NCBI GenBank assembly: GCA_015680905.1
Contig: JADFTS010000044.1
Location: 186,001 to 250,000, forward strand
Source of the DNA: Coptis chinensis
Lineage: Eukaryota; Streptophyta; Magnoliopsida; Ranunculales; Ranunculaceae
DNA length: 64,000 nt
Direction of reading: 5' to 3'
Shown piece by piece: positions 24,538-40,247 of the stretch. Each line of letters opens with the position of its first letter. Positions within the stretch are counted from its first letter, which is position 1. The translations under genes and the position numbers were made by a program. The notes beneath the pieces were generated by a model that saw nothing but the letters and a program-made list of their open reading frames with translations, was not told the DNA's origin and searched no databases.

Positions 24538-27468
24538 ATGGCTAACCAACGGATTGCAAGGATCTCAGCTCATCTCCACCCTCCTCCTACTGCTACTGCA
24601 CAGGTTTGCTTTTCGTTTTATAATTATATTGTTTCTTGTAATTTTTATTTGCTGACCTCTCAAATAAACTGCACAGATGGAGGGGGGAACTACCACTAGT
24701 ATGATATCAAGAGTGAACTGCCGAGCCAAAGGTGGCGCACCTGGATTCAAAGTAGCTGTATTGGGTGCTGCTGGTGGTATTGGCCAGTCTCTTTCTTTGT
24801 TGATCAAGATGAATCCATTGGTCTCCGTTCTCCATCTCTACGATGTCGTCAATGCTCATGGTGTCACTGCGGATGTCAGCCACATGGACACTGGCGCTGT
24901 GGTATGCTTTACTTTACTTATTATTATGCAAGTTTAAGGCTCTAAATCGATTACTACTATCCAGGTACGTGGCTTTTTAGGCCAGCCACAGCTTGAAAAC
25001 GCTCTCACTGGAATGGACCTTGTTATCATTCCAGCTGGTGTTCCTAGAAAGCCAGGAATGACAAGGGATGATTTGTTCAATATTAATGCTGGTATTGTCA
25101 AGACACTTGCAGAAGGGATTGTCAAGTGTTGTCCAAATGCTATTGTGAATTTGATCAGCAATCCAGTCAACTCCACAGTTCCTATTGCAGCCGAGGTTTT
25201 CAAGAAAGCTGGCACCTTTGATCCTAAGAGGCTTTTGGGAGTCACAACACTTGACGTTGTCAGAGCCAATACTTTTGTGGTATGTCGTCATTCACTATAT
25301 TGCAGCATTAGTCTTTGGAATTATTGAATGGAACTGTTGAAAGCCATTTCTTCATTCTAATCGCTTAAAAGATTGATTGTGCATTGGTTACCTTGCATTG
25401 TGAAGCCATCCACCTCCTCCCATGAGATTGTGTTGTTTGGTCTTTGATCATCAATAGAGCTTGTGAAACATTAGACTAAATGGACACGCTCTTCCTTCTT
25501 CAGATTACTTTAATAACTCTCTATTGTTAGTAAGAATACAATCAAATTGTTTTTGGTTTTTCTTACTTTTTGGCATTCTCTTTCAGGCAGAAGTTTTGGG
25601 CGTTGATCCCAGGGAAGTTAATGTTCCAGTCGTTGGAGGTCATGCGGGAGTAACCATTTTACCTCTTTTATCACAGGTTAGATAGAATAACTTTGTTTCA
25701 AACATGATAGTTAAAGGAAATTTGGAAATTGTGTGAAAAGATACACTGAGTGGAGATATACTGTTGCCATACCTTCAGTCCGTACATTCCATTCATAATA
25801 TGTAACTCAAATTTGTGGCTGGGATTCTCCTCCCCACTCCCAATCAATGGGAGTCCGCAACAATAAAGTTATAAAGCAATATGCACGGGGCAAATAAAGA
25901 TCTGCGAAAAATGTCGCAAAGAGAGATTGTTGTTATTTATCTTGCGGGTATTCTTTATTCTTTATATTTTTTTGCCAATTTATAAATTCAAAATGCCTCA
26001 AGCCTTCAGAAGACTTGAATTAGAGGGGATAATGAATCTGAACCAAACATGTCAATGGTCTCATCAGCGCATATGTCTTCAAGCCACGACCACCCTTAGA
26101 TGGATGTGTTTGAACTCTCATTGACTAGTTATCCGTTTACGCAGGTGAAACCTCCGTGCTCTTTCACTGCAGAAGAAATTAACTATCTAACAGATCGCAT
26201 ACAGAATGGTGGAACAGAAGTTGTTGAGGTAAATGGTAAACCATATTTGAGAAATGTACAATTGATTGCTACATAGTAGTTGCTATAAATCATTTTAAGA
26301 ACACTGAACAGCATATTCTTCTTTATTGCTGTGGGTAACGTGGTGTTATACAACCTTATAAATTCTTTGTACAACTAAATGGCTATTGATTAGATGACTT
26401 CTTGCCTAAGTAGATCTGATCAGCTCTAGTTTTTTTTTTTTTTTCTTCCAGAGAGAGATATCAATGTCATCATTTCTCTCCAACTCATCCTAATTGATTC
26501 TACATTTTTGTAATGCCTCACTTTATACCTCGCACAATAGCCTTGTGTTTCTCCAGAAAGTTGGTAACTCTACATAACTACCAGCTTTAGCACAAAATAG
26601 AACACCCTTGGTGATACTTCATGTCTCCTTCCACCCACCATTACCTGAATTACGAGCTGCTAATCCCATTGCAGTTGATCTTAGCCATAGGTAGGTTTCT
26701 GTGGATGGTCTTACCCAAGTTCCATAATATTGTTGGTTATGCTGAACTTTATTATTATTATTATTATTTTTTTTTTTTTTGGGGGATGCTTTGAGATGCT
26801 CAAGCTGAATTCGTGATATCCAACAACATAATAAGCTTATAGATATTGTACACATCCATTGCAGGCAAAAGCAGGAACAGGTTCTGCAACACTTTCAATG
26901 GTTAGCAATTTCAAATCTTATATTATTTATTCCGTTTGTGCTTCCACTTTTTACATGAAATAAGCAGCTAAAATTGAAAGAACTCAGGCATATGCTGCTG
27001 CTAAATTTGCGGATGCCTGCCTACGAGGCTTGCGAGGAGATGCTGGTGTTGTTGAATGCTCTTACGTGACTTCTCAGGTAATTGATGTGAATATTGTCTA
27101 CATAAACATCTTCCTTGAAAATTTCACAAGGTCCTATCAGAAATTTATGTACTCACAGTTTTTCAGTATAATGAATATGTTATATTTTGAATAGGTGACC
27201 GAACTACCTTTCTTTGCAACAAAAGTAAGACTTGGTCGTACTGGGGCAGAGGAGATCTTTCCTCTAGGACCGCTAAATGAGTATGAAAGGTCTGTTGCAA
27301 CAATTATATCATCTGTTCCCCTGATTGTGGTTGATTTCCATATATTTCCCGAAATACTGGTTGATTAAAAACATGATTTACAAAATTCTCAACAGGAGTG
27401 GTCTAGAGAAGGCAAAGAAAGAGTTAGCACAGAGCATTCAGAAGGGAGTGTCCTTCATCAAGAAGTAG
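24538..27468 (+). CDS. PMDH: Peroxisomal (glyoxysomal) NAD-malate dehydrogenase
   Basis: Interconverts malate and oxaloacetate with NAD in peroxisomes, reoxidising NADH for beta-oxidation and photorespiration. Exons: 24538-24603, 24677-24901, 24965-25279, 25587-25676, 26145-26228, 26865-26900, 26988-27077, 27195-27289, 27396-27468; 357 residues, all junctions GT-AG and in frame. Exon 1 alone encodes a perfect PTS2 targeting signal, RIARISAHL (pattern R/K-L/V/I-x5-H/Q-L/A), near residues 5-13. Next come the NAD loop GAAGGIGQ, the active-site loop [11 protein letters not shown] with its two arginines, ISNPVNST, the proton-relay His in GGHAGVT, and the C-terminal [15 protein letters not shown]. 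The start is fixed by the PTS2; the Met opening exon 2 would remove it. Family identity is certain. Confidence 0.96.
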
Positions 27469-28860
27469 ATAACTGGGAAGAAAGCTTTTCATCAAAAGTT
27501 AGCCTCCTTTTTTCTTTTTCTTTTTTGTTTTTAGTTCACAAAAAAATTCATAAAATAAGTAGTCTTCCTGTTGTACGCAACTAATAAATTTTTAATGTTC
27601 TGGTTACAGTAACCAACTAATAAATTAGTAATAATTATTATAGTTGCTCCTTATATGGAAAGTAATGTAGAATCTGGATTGAGAAATAGTTAAAAAGAAA
27701 AATGATTTTACTGTGGATATATCTGAAAGCTAATAATTCGTCAGTTACACCAGATGCATTCCAAAAATCGAAGTTTCTCCAAAACATTTTGTTTTGTCCG
27801 TCCGTTTAGTCAGAGAAAAATTTAATAGGATCCAAGTTATAAGTTGTTCAGGATGCAAATACTCATGCGTATGTTTTTTGTTTGCACACAAAAAATAAGC
27901 GAACATCATTAAAATTTAAAAGCCAGTGGGGTCTTGCTTTGCGACCAAATACAAGCTTACAGTGAAAAATATTTAGGAGAATTGGAGAAATACAGAGCTA
28001 GAGAGAAAAATTCCAAAAATTGGAAAATCCTAGAATGTCCTCGTCAAAATGAACAAAGATGTCTAAAGCAAACTGGGTAGTAATGTAGTGTGTTCTATGA
28101 TGGGGCTGTTTGTAGATACTTCTAAGGCCTATTTATTGGGAGCGATTCTGGGTTTCAGATACATTTTAAAGAAGAATGGTGGATGTCATAGACTAATAGG
28201 TAGGGAGTAGAGACGGCCGTGGGTGCATAATAGCTTCAGCTAAAAGCCTAAAACTCAAAAAGTCTGTGAGGCCTTCTATTGATACTTGGTAGTCATAATC
28301 GGTCACAGCTGAACATGAAGCTGTCCATCAGACACAGCAACTGATAAATTGATCAGACTACTACTCCCCCACAGAATATAAACTAAATCGTTTGTTATGA
28401 TATAGCTTTAAATCGATCCACTGGTCTGATATAGTTTCATAATCACCAATATTCACATCCACTGTAAATTGCATTTGACATGAAGCTCCTGACGCAAAAA
28501 GTGCCCAGATAAGAATAGTACACGACTAAAACCTCATTTGGCAATGCACGACTATACATTTAAACAGCTAGGCGCAAATACAAATGAAGTTGTAAAATGG
28601 ATAGCCCAAATGTTAATTTTACTTCTGATAAAAAAAAAGTTTAGTTACTTAAGTTACATTTAAACCAGTTGCTATAGGCAGTACCGCAGTTGCTCCACCC
28701 CCTCCACTTTAGATTCTGCAATTCTGGCTAGTTGTCAGTGTCACTAGTTCTTTGCCTTGAGAGAGTTGACAGACACCGAATCTAACGTAGGCTTTGTGGA
28801 AAAAAAATATATATATTTATTTATCGATTTCTCAACATCCTATGTATGTAGCTTCGTAGT
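27469..28860. other. Intergenic between convergent MDH and HKL3 genes
   Basis: Holds the 3' flanks of both genes. AT-rich; nothing else was recognised. Confidence 0.6.
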
Positions 28861-32217
<3,357 letters not shown>

Positions 32218-33404
32218 TCCCTATCTCTTTCCCACACATACAACATACAAGATGGACGAAGACCATGTTATATGTAAATCCAAATAACACCAGATAGACT
32301 TGACTTGGCTGTTCCTTGATAGTAGGAGGAAACAGTGAGAAACAAGAGGAGAAAGATGCACGCTATGGAAGTAGAGCGGGTATTTCTCCTTGTCATTTCA
32401 GCCATGAGCCATCTTCCATTGTTTCCACACGTGCCATTGATCATGTGACCCATGGTTCGATCCATAGAACTTAGCAAGGTTCGATATCATCCAGTTTGAC
32501 CTGAATTTATTAGACACTACTAGCTAATCTTTCAACTGTATGCTCAAGACTAAAATATTAAAATATAGAGTGTAGAAAAATAAACACAGGCAGACATAGA
32601 ATACTGATTTTTTCCTTAAAGATAAGATAAGATAGGTTAATAATAAAAAATTGGGAACAAGAAAACGGAGTCCACAAAGATTGCCCCATCAGTTTTGGTG
32701 CTAAAGGAGTGATCTACGTTACTAAAGAATTATTTAGCACATTCTCATTGCCATGGTATAATGATGTTGAGGTTTAGGTGAAAAGTCAAACTCTTCCATG
32801 GTGGATGCCATCTCTGGGATAATGTATAGCACAAGAAAATCTCTGAGCGTACAACAAATAGATATTTTTTCTGTTTTCATTTTTGATTCGTTATTTATGA
32901 TCTTCTTTGATGTTTCTAGTACTAATTGAATTCTATATTATGTAAGGGCGGGGAAAAGGCTTCTTAGGGGAAACAAAGAACATGACAAGGTTCACATTTC
33001 ATTTCAAGTCCAATTAGTACATGCTGGGATTCCATCAGTCAATTGAGATTAGCAGTGCCTCATCAGTAGTTTTATGTCTAGCTAATCAATATATGAAATA
33101 CATACTGGGTTGCTCCACTCACTACCAATTGGTTTTGAGTTAAAAGCTCCTCCAAAATCCACAAAATTGCAATCACTAATTCAAATGTAGTTTGATAGTC
33201 TATACTCTCCAACGTGAAGCTTCCAAGGCTGATTTCTGCTATGTTTTCATTCCTGTATTTGGATTACAAGAACTTTTTGGCTTCACCCTGTTCTCTAGTA
33301 TATGTACAAGGGAATAGTAAACGGAAAAAAAATGAAACAAAATTTTTCTTACAGATTTATAATATGAACTTCTAAAAGAATATGGAATAAAAATTTGAAA
33401 ATGA
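32218..33404. other. Intergenic: HKL3 promoter and ATL 3' flank
   Basis: Both neighbours are on the minus strand, so this stretch should include the HKL3 promoter. No ORF or repeat of note was seen. Confidence 0.6.
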
Positions 33405-34565
33405 TCATACAGGAGGCCGAGTCGTGGAAGACTGTCCAACGCCATCTGTTTTGATGCTAACAGAGGCGTCGCCTCCTTTCTTTGACCTGGAGGAGGAACT
33501 ATTCCTCCAGAAGAATGGGGGTGCAATTGAGAACCCCCACCGGTCTGATTTACCAGCCCGGTCGAACGGTCCTAACTGATGATTATTCCTCCCTCTACTA
33601 CTTCTTATGCTCCCATTTCGAGTGGCACTCCACCCAGAAACTGATCCTTGTCTAGGAAAAGTGACGCAGCTCGTTGTCCGGGTCAGCTTTCCATTCAATA
33701 TCTGCTTTCTCACGTCGTCAGGTAACTTCAAAGTATACCTCTCGTAGTTGCCTCCAGGTTGTACTAGTGAGTGACCTGTCGAGTGAGATCGCGGAAACCT
33801 TCCTGCAATTCCTGCAATTCCTTTTCTAGTCGATTTTGACCGAACTGGGCGGTTCTGAATCGGAAATGAATTCAAGACAGTTGGGTTTATAACGTCGGGC
33901 TTCGAATCGCTGTTCTGCTCACCGTCGACCACTTGAATTAAAACTTGAGTCTGTGATTCGCTGACTTCTGGGGTCGCCTGGTTTTCCTCCGCCAATAATC
34001 CAGGCACCTGCGTTGCTTCAGATGGACTATGGACCTCTAGGTTAGCTCTACAGACGGGGCAGGTAGTGTGAGAAGTCAACCAGGCGTCGATACACTCTGG
34101 ATGGAAGACGTGATTGCACTGAGGGAGCAATCTAAGAGTCTCATCTTCTTCAAATTCATTTAAGCACACAGCACATTCTAGCACTTCTTTCCCAATCTTC
34201 AGCCCTTTCACAACTGAGTATAGAAATGTTGGAAAAGTTTCAATGAGTGTAGGATCAAGGCCACGAGGCGCTGGCCTGGTTCTGGTTCTGGTTAAGCGGA
34301 CACTTCCCATACCGTCCATGTGAATATCACGCGCACACCGGCGGATGTAGAAGGAGAAGAAAGCGATGATAACACAGGCAACAGAAAGAACCACTATGGT
34401 GACTGTCATGGATGGCTTGAAGCTCTGGGTAGGTGTTGGTAAGGATGAATGACTCCCTTGGGCAGTTGCGTAAGGGAGCACTTGCAAGAGGAGGAGGAAG
34501 AAGAACAAGGACATGGTGAGTGTTCTACTGCGATGATGCTTGTTGTTCATCGCCTTCTTCTTCAC
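33405..34565 (-). CDS. ATL6: ATL-family RING-H2 E3 ubiquitin ligase (ATL6/ATL31 type)
   Basis: Single-exon membrane-anchored E3 ligase, 386 residues. ATL6 and ATL31 ubiquitinate 14-3-3 proteins in the carbon/nitrogen response and act in defence. Order: signal-like hydrophobic N-terminus ([18 protein letters not shown]), a membrane helix ([22 protein letters not shown]), the GLD motif ([16 protein letters not shown]), and the RING-H2 domain. The RING ligands are complete: CAVC, then [13 protein letters not shown] and CPVC. The C-terminal tail includes [19 protein letters not shown] and [16 protein letters not shown], the region of ATL31 that carries phosphosites for 14-3-3 binding. The first Met gives a few extra basic residues; the Met six codons in (MNNKHH) is an alternative start. 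Confidence 0.93.
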   Translation of the reverse strand: MKKKAMNNKHHRSRTLTMSLFFFLLLLQVLPYATAQGSHSSLPTPTQSFKPSMTVTIVVLSVACVIIAFFSFYIRRCARDIHMDGMGSVRLTRTRTRPAPRGLDPTLIETFPTFLYSVVKGLKIGKEVLECAVCLNEFEEDETLRLLPQCNHVFHPECIDAWLTSHTTCPVCRANLEVHSPSEATQVPGLLAEENQATPEVSESQTQVLIQVVDGEQNSDSKPDVINPTVLNSFPIQNRPVRSKSTRKGIAGIAGRFPRSHSTGHSLVQPGGNYERYTLKLPDDVRKQILNGKLTRTTSCVTFPRQGSVSGWSATRNGSIRSSRGRNNHQLGPFDRAGKSDRWGFSIAPPFFWRNSSSSRSKKGGDASVSIKTDGVGQSSTTRPPV

Positions 34566-36532
34566 CTAATCTGAAATGAATATAGAGTTGGTTTGTTAAA
34601 GGCAAATGGCTTTGTTTTGTTTCTACTTTTTAAGAGTGGGTCTTTAAACTTTAAAAGTCTTCAAATTGGTATTGAGGGGCTGCCTATTATGACCTTTCCT
34701 GCTTTTGGGTAGGAATTTTCTGCGTCTGGCGCTCTAAGGATAATAAGAAAGAATGTTAATCAGATATGTCCAAATTTTTTGTTAGAACTTAGAGATATTA
34801 AATTCTATTCCCACATCTTGCCCAAACTATAATAATGGCTTAGTTGCTGAATTAGGTGCCACAACAAAACAAACCAAAACCAAAAATCACCTACACCCGA
34901 AGCCATAGCATTGACATCCAACGTCTCTGGTAATTTTTAGTACAAGTATCTAAATCATTATTTGGCAGTAAGCTGAACTGAGCATAAAATTTACTGAATT
35001 TGCAGTGGCAACTGGGTATTACAAAGTTACAACAACAGAAAAGAGTAAACAAGGATGCTGATAAAAAATATATAACTGGTCGTTCTCTTCTAGATATAAT
35101 TTATTTTTATTGACTGTTGACTATTGGGCCTTGACTGAAGGCAGCTAGAATTTGAGTTTGGACAAAAGAAGAGTCTGATTCTCGTGGGAAAGCAAAGACA
35201 CACGCCACGTTTCACTTTCATCATTATGTTTTATTCATATATTCAGGATAAATCCGGTAATATACCACATCTGGCTTTAGCTTTCGGTTTCTTGACCGTG
35301 GACGGCATAAATGGATTAACAGAATTAGAAACTTTAAAGTTCAAAAAAAAAAAAAAAAAAAAAGTTGAGCAAATCCAGTTTGCTATAGCCTATAGGCTAA
35401 TTGTTTTTTTTTTTTTTTTTCGGTTTAAAAAAAAAAAAAAAAAAAAATCAATCAATCAAAGTTGAGTAAACCAGTTTGCTATAGCCTATAGGCTCATCCG
35501 GTTTTTTTTTTTTTTTTTTTTTCAACATCAAAGTTGAGCAAATCCAGTTTGCTATTCACTGTTTAGGAGTAATCAGTTCTCACATCTAAAATAGACTTGT
35601 TTGGACTTTGGACTAGTACATTTGATGGAAAGCAGCTTTATCACATCAAAGTTCACCTAAATATTGGAATGTTTGTCAATGATAACCATAAGAACGTTAC
35701 AATTCAATGATTCATACGCCAAAAGAATTACTCCATTGGCATTTTGACTTGGACATCACAGAACCATTTCATTACCACCATATGCTTCGAGTGGTTAAAG
35801 GGTGTAATCAAACATGCAAATTTTGATAAGAATCCCAGAACATGACAAAGGCACTTAAAGTCTTAAACTATACCATTCTTTTTTCTTTCTTTCTTTTTTC
35901 CTTATAACATCCCCTTCCCTGACTAATCACCTTCTTCACTTTAATTACCTCCATGACTCCATTGAAGGACTGCGATGGAAGCCCTTGTCCACATGTCCAC
36001 GGTGTTGCGGATAATGGATATGATTGTCTTCATATACGTGTGTCATAACGCTGGGCCAGCATCAGAAGCAGCAGCATGGATGCACATGTGTTATGTATAG
36101 AGGGATTCTATCATCTTCTTTCATGCTGTTGGTTTCTTCAAACAATGTTCACCCGTAAGGCCTTAACTTTACTACTATAGCCAGGGAAAGAAGGATGAAT
36201 TCAAACCTCCAACTCCCTCTTTACGCAAATAAAAGTAAATAGTAAATAAATAAATGTGAGGAACTAAATCTCACCTGCTGCAGGTTGTTAGTTGAGAAGG
36301 GAAAAAAGGATCACAACGACCTCGTTCAGTCCTTCCTTTCATCTCTCTCTGTGTCACCTACCTTACACCCCACAAAAGCCGCAATGCTCTCATTCACTCC
36401 TATCGACACTCATTCTTCCCTCCACTTGCTCTCAACAGGCCCTCCTCCACCATCCTCTGATAATGGGAATAAACAAACTTCCCTCTTTGTCGGGGATAAA
36501 ATAAGTTCTTTGGAAGATGATTGAGAAAGGGG
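34566..36532. other. Intergenic: ATL promoter and A/T-tract repeat block
   Basis: Contains the ATL gene promoter, then the poly-A/poly-T repeat block at about 35340-35560 listed separately. An ORF at 36285-36524 could be 5' debris of the P-type ATPase relic but shows no recognised similarity. Confidence 0.5.
35340..35560. repeat. Three-copy imperfect repeat separated by A and T tracts
   Basis: GTTGAGCAAATCCAGTTTGC or close variants start at about 35364, 35461 and 35533. The first two copies continue with TATAGCCTATAGGCT. Runs of about 20 A and 20 T lie between the copies. Confidence 0.85.
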
Positions 36533-36915
36533 GTAAAGGCAAAGGTACTATCTGGTGACTCACTCTCCTTAAAGCTAAAAGTCTGCAAGGAGGTGGGTAT
36601 CAGAACAACTCCTATGATAACCTGACCAGATCTCAAGCTCCTTGGCCAGGAATCCAGGATACCTTTCACGAGACAGTTGAAAGAGCAACTGTTCTAGCTG
36701 GCCTAACACCTACTCAGAAACTCCGTGTGGTTGAGTCTGTGTAGACACCTGAAAGCCATATTGTCGGGTTTTGGGGAGATGGGCTAAATGACTCATTGTG
36801 TTAGACACTGCTGATGTTTGGATGTCAGTCGACTTGGGTTTCTGTAAGCATAGATCTTGCCAACAGTATCCTACTGGAGAAAAATCTTAATGCGATACTT
36901 TCTGACGATGGAAGT
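36533..36915 (+). pseudogene. Relic of an MgtA-like (P3B) Mg2+-transporting P-type ATPase
   Basis: The fragment covers the end of the P domain and the start of the following membrane part of a prokaryote-type magnesium ATPase. Readable pieces are VLSGDSLSLKLKVCKEVGI, then after a stop and a +2 shift ETVERATVLAGLTPTQKLRVV. Further on are HIVGFWGDGLNDS (hinge motif GDGxND) and DLANSILLEKNLNAILSDDG. At least three stops (at about 36621, 36741 and 36803) and shifts break the frame. It has no introns across this part. Related full-length genes occur in some eudicots. The catalytic DKTGT part and most membrane helices are absent here. Confidence 0.75.
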
Positions 36916-37332
36916 CTATAAAAAAGGAGGGAGAATGCACATAATCAATCAAATGAACGGGAAGAGCAAATGGAGGCAGTAGCACTAAACATATCAAATC
37001 TTTTTATTAATCACTAACTTCAAAGAACATCCGGGAACCCTCACACAGAACACTGCATCATTTTCTATTTACAAAATATATACACATAAGCTTGCCCAGT
37101 TGGTAAGGCTAAGTTAACAATTAATAAAATGGGCAGAACCGAACGAACACATACTTTTGAGGCTTTCAATAAAAAACAGAAGCCGAGTCACCACGTTTTT
37201 CTGGTTAACAAGTCAGCTTATCAGCGTCAGGTTGTCTAAGCTCCACCAGTGTAGGTTCAGTCATCTTTCGTTGCACTGGAGGTTAAGAGTTGTAAATGTC
37301 TGCGGGTGGTGTCAGCTGTTAACATAGCAGAA
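36916..37332. other. Intergenic between ATPase relic and PEPKR2 3' end
   Basis: Non-coding; probably holds the PEPKR2 3'UTR. No further ATPase similarity was seen by eye. Confidence 0.55.
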
Positions 37333-39441
37333 TCAAAATGCTGTACAGAGGTTGTTTGCTTTCACAGTCGAGGAACAATCTTGTTGTATTGGGCTAGATG
37401 GCGTACATAGTCTGCTCCGTTTTGGTTCAGATATCCTTACACGTGAAATTGCTACAGCAAGTACATCTGCCAAACGACAATCATCTTGTTCTTCCACTTC
37501 AGGTTGAAAACTGCAGGCTGCCAGTTGTCTGGATAGATCTCCTACATGGTTATTCCCTTTTGACTTGATCAATGATCTCTTCAAAGCCTGCTCCGTGTAA
37601 AATGAAATCCATGGATGTCCTGAATTTTTTTTTGAAAAATAAAATAAATAAATATACCGTATAAAATAAAACAAAGTAAAGCAAACCTTGTTTTTTTTTT
37701 TTTTTTTTGGGGGGGGGGGAGAGACAAAATAAAACATGTGAATAGAAAGTCAGAAAAGAAAATAGGGAAACTATTCATACTTAGTACTTCGTCTGCAGTT
37801 ACCCTCGAGGAGACATCCCTTGTCAGCATTCTCCCAATCAAATCCCGGGCAAGTTCAGACACAGATTCCCACATCCCACCATTAAAGCTTAAATCCACCT
37901 TCTTAATTGCCTCAAAAACTGCTTCTAATGAATCTCCTTGAAATGGTAGGGACCCAACTAAGAGGGCATGAAGTAGAACACCAGCACTCCACACATCCAC
38001 CTTCTCGGAATAATTTCCCACCAAAACCTCGGGGGCGACATAGGCTGGGCTACCAGCCACACCAGACAAGCTCTGACCTATACAGAAAAAATAGACAGGT
38101 CCGCATGTATATGAGGAAATAACATTCTAAAATAGTTAAATGAGCAATACAAATAAATAACCCTATGTTATGACGATGAAAAACCATAACTCCATCTACA
38201 TTTCTAGATAACATGTGAAAGCAAGATGTTTTGCTAAATTTTACTTTTTATTGTTCATAAATAAACAAGAGGAAACAATGTTGAAAAATATGCAAAATTG
38301 TAACACATGAGAACATATACCAGGATATTCAACAAACAGGTGCTTGAAACTATAAAATCACATGCGTTAGACATGTTGATATAACCATAAAGAGACAATG
38401 TTTCCGACCAGTAACATCCACAACGAACTGAATGTTGGCTGATGAAGTTTCAAACCACAAAAACTTTTGTTTTGTTTTGTTTATTTGACACATGGAATAT
38501 GACATCAATGCCTACCAATGAAAAGAAAGAGATGCCATACCAAAGTCAGCTGTTTGTTCAAGCAGACTCTAAGAAAACAATAATGTGGAAATTGTAGAAA
38601 ACGGTAATCAAGTAATAATAGTGGGAATCAATTGCTTACCATCTGTAATCCTAGTGGCAAGTCCAAAATCTGCAAGCTTCATCTTGCCTGAGGAGGTGAG
38701 CAGGATGTTCTCAGGCTTGATGTCTCTGTGTACGACACCCATTTCATGACAATACTTAATAACAAGCATAACCTCTTTAATCATACAAGCAGCTCGGCGC
38801 TCCGAAAACTGAGCCTCCTTGACCATCTGATCAACCAAACGGCCACCAGAGCATAGCTCCATGACAAGATAAAAACAGTCAGAGTCCTCGTAGACAGCCT
38901 TGAGAGTGACTACACCAGGATGGCCAGAAAGGTGCTGCATAATCTCAACCTCACGATGAACGGTCTCCTCCCCTTTGCACAAAGATTTGCAGGCAAACTC
39001 CACAGCAGTGGACTTATTGGTGCAGGAGCGAACAGAACCAAATCTTCCTTTGCCAATTTCGTCCCCTAGAATGTAGTCCTGTTCAATCTTCTTCTTCCTT
39101 CCCATCTTTGTAGCAACGTCAATGCAGCCAATCTTTCTCTTGATACCGCGTCCAGGGAGATGGGACAAGGAACTCCCACAAGGAGGGGCCGTAACAATGC
39201 CAGTGGGTCTAGCCCTCCTTTTATCATTAGAACCACCAGAGGATAATGCATCCTCGGAAAGAACAACTTGGTGTTCTTTGCATTTTTTCCTCCTGCGCCT
39301 GGTACAAGCGTCTTCTAACGACAAATGTGATGATCCAACGAACAATGGGGCTTTTCGGGCAGGGGGTTGATCATCGAAATCGAAATCGAGGGTGGGGGCA
39401 TCACTTCCTTTTCTCTTCTTTCTCAATAACAACTCCATCAC
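37333..39441 (-). CDS. PEPKR2: PEPKR2-type serine/threonine kinase
   Basis: Kinase of the CDPK/SnRK superfamily related to PEP-carboxylase kinase but without EF hands; physiological substrate unknown. Exons: 39441-38640, 38077-37781, 37619-37333; 461 residues. A basic N-terminal extension (LLRKKRKGSDAPTLDF, RRRRKKCK, GIKRKIGCIDV) suggests nuclear targeting. The kinase domain shows GKGRFGSV, Lys in EFACKSL, REVEIMQHLSGHPGVV, VVHRDIKPENILL, LADFGLA and SPAYVAPEVL. The tail ends ADVLAVAISRVRISEPKRSR...LCTAF, which matches the C-terminus of Arabidopsis PEPKR2. Exons join in frame through GT-AG introns; the donor of exon 2 (CTAA|GTATG) is weak but is forced by the RHPW motif in exon 3. Met 39441 and 39438 are adjacent start options. 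Confidence 0.93.
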
Positions 39442-39864
39442 CGGAAGTACTAGTACTAATTAGTTGTTGTTTTGGGGATTATATAAAAAAAAATCAAATT
39501 TTTTTGAGGGAAAGTGGTGAAAAGGGCCCCACTCCCCCAATTGGGGATCTAAAGAAACCTAGATTGGTTGGCCTAATAAAAATCAATGAAAATGAAAATT
39601 ATTTTCATCGTCATCATCATCGGAGGCATCTGAACAATAATAACAGATCACGACCATCTCCGAGGACCATCAATCAATCAACCAATCAATCAATCAATCA
39701 TTCAGGAAAGGGGAACTCGAATCTGAAACCCTCAAAGCAGTAAACAAAAACACAGGAAAAGTTAAAAAGATAAAAACTTTACCATTTCTTCTTCGTTGTT
39801 GCTCCTTGGCCTTCGTTTCTGAATTGAATGAATGAATATTAGAAGAGTGAATAGGTCACACCAA

Positions 39865-40111
39865 TTTTTTATTTGTATTTATTTATATATGGGACCCAAA
39901 TTCGAGTCCAAAAGTCCCACTCTTTGCTTCTTTAGTGCGTTTTTCCTACGCAAACTAATGGAATATTCTACCACGAATCTCCGAATTTCTCTCACGGATT
40001 CAATTACAAATTTCTCACACACATGACAAATAGTATATCTTGTCAATTACTTCCACACTTCATAATTTGTATACGCCAGATTGGTTAAATAATTGTGTAG
40101 AAAAACACCTT
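39865..40111 (+). repeat. Segmental duplication, left arm, copy 1
   Basis: Shares TATATGGGACCCAAATTCGA, AGTGCGTTTTTC and CCAGATTGGTTAAATAATTG, in the same order and spacing, with 42133-42475, with small indels. Confidence 0.85.
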
Positions 40112-40247
40112 TTGCTAAAATTCAACATTAACTACTCTTTATTCTTCAATATTTTTAGCATGGCTAGTCAGTCACCCTGTCAAAGCCAACTTGACTACAT
40201 CAACTGCTTTCTAAAAACTTGGACAAATTCTCCTGTCACTATTTATC

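Noticed and set aside
36285..36524. ORF of 79 codons upstream of the P-type ATPase relic
   Set aside because: No recognisable similarity. It could be ATPase 5' debris but cannot be supported as a gene.
39246..39743. Plus-strand ORF of 165 codons
   Set aside because: It is antisense to the first exon and promoter of PEPKR2; composition is low complexity and no domain is visible.
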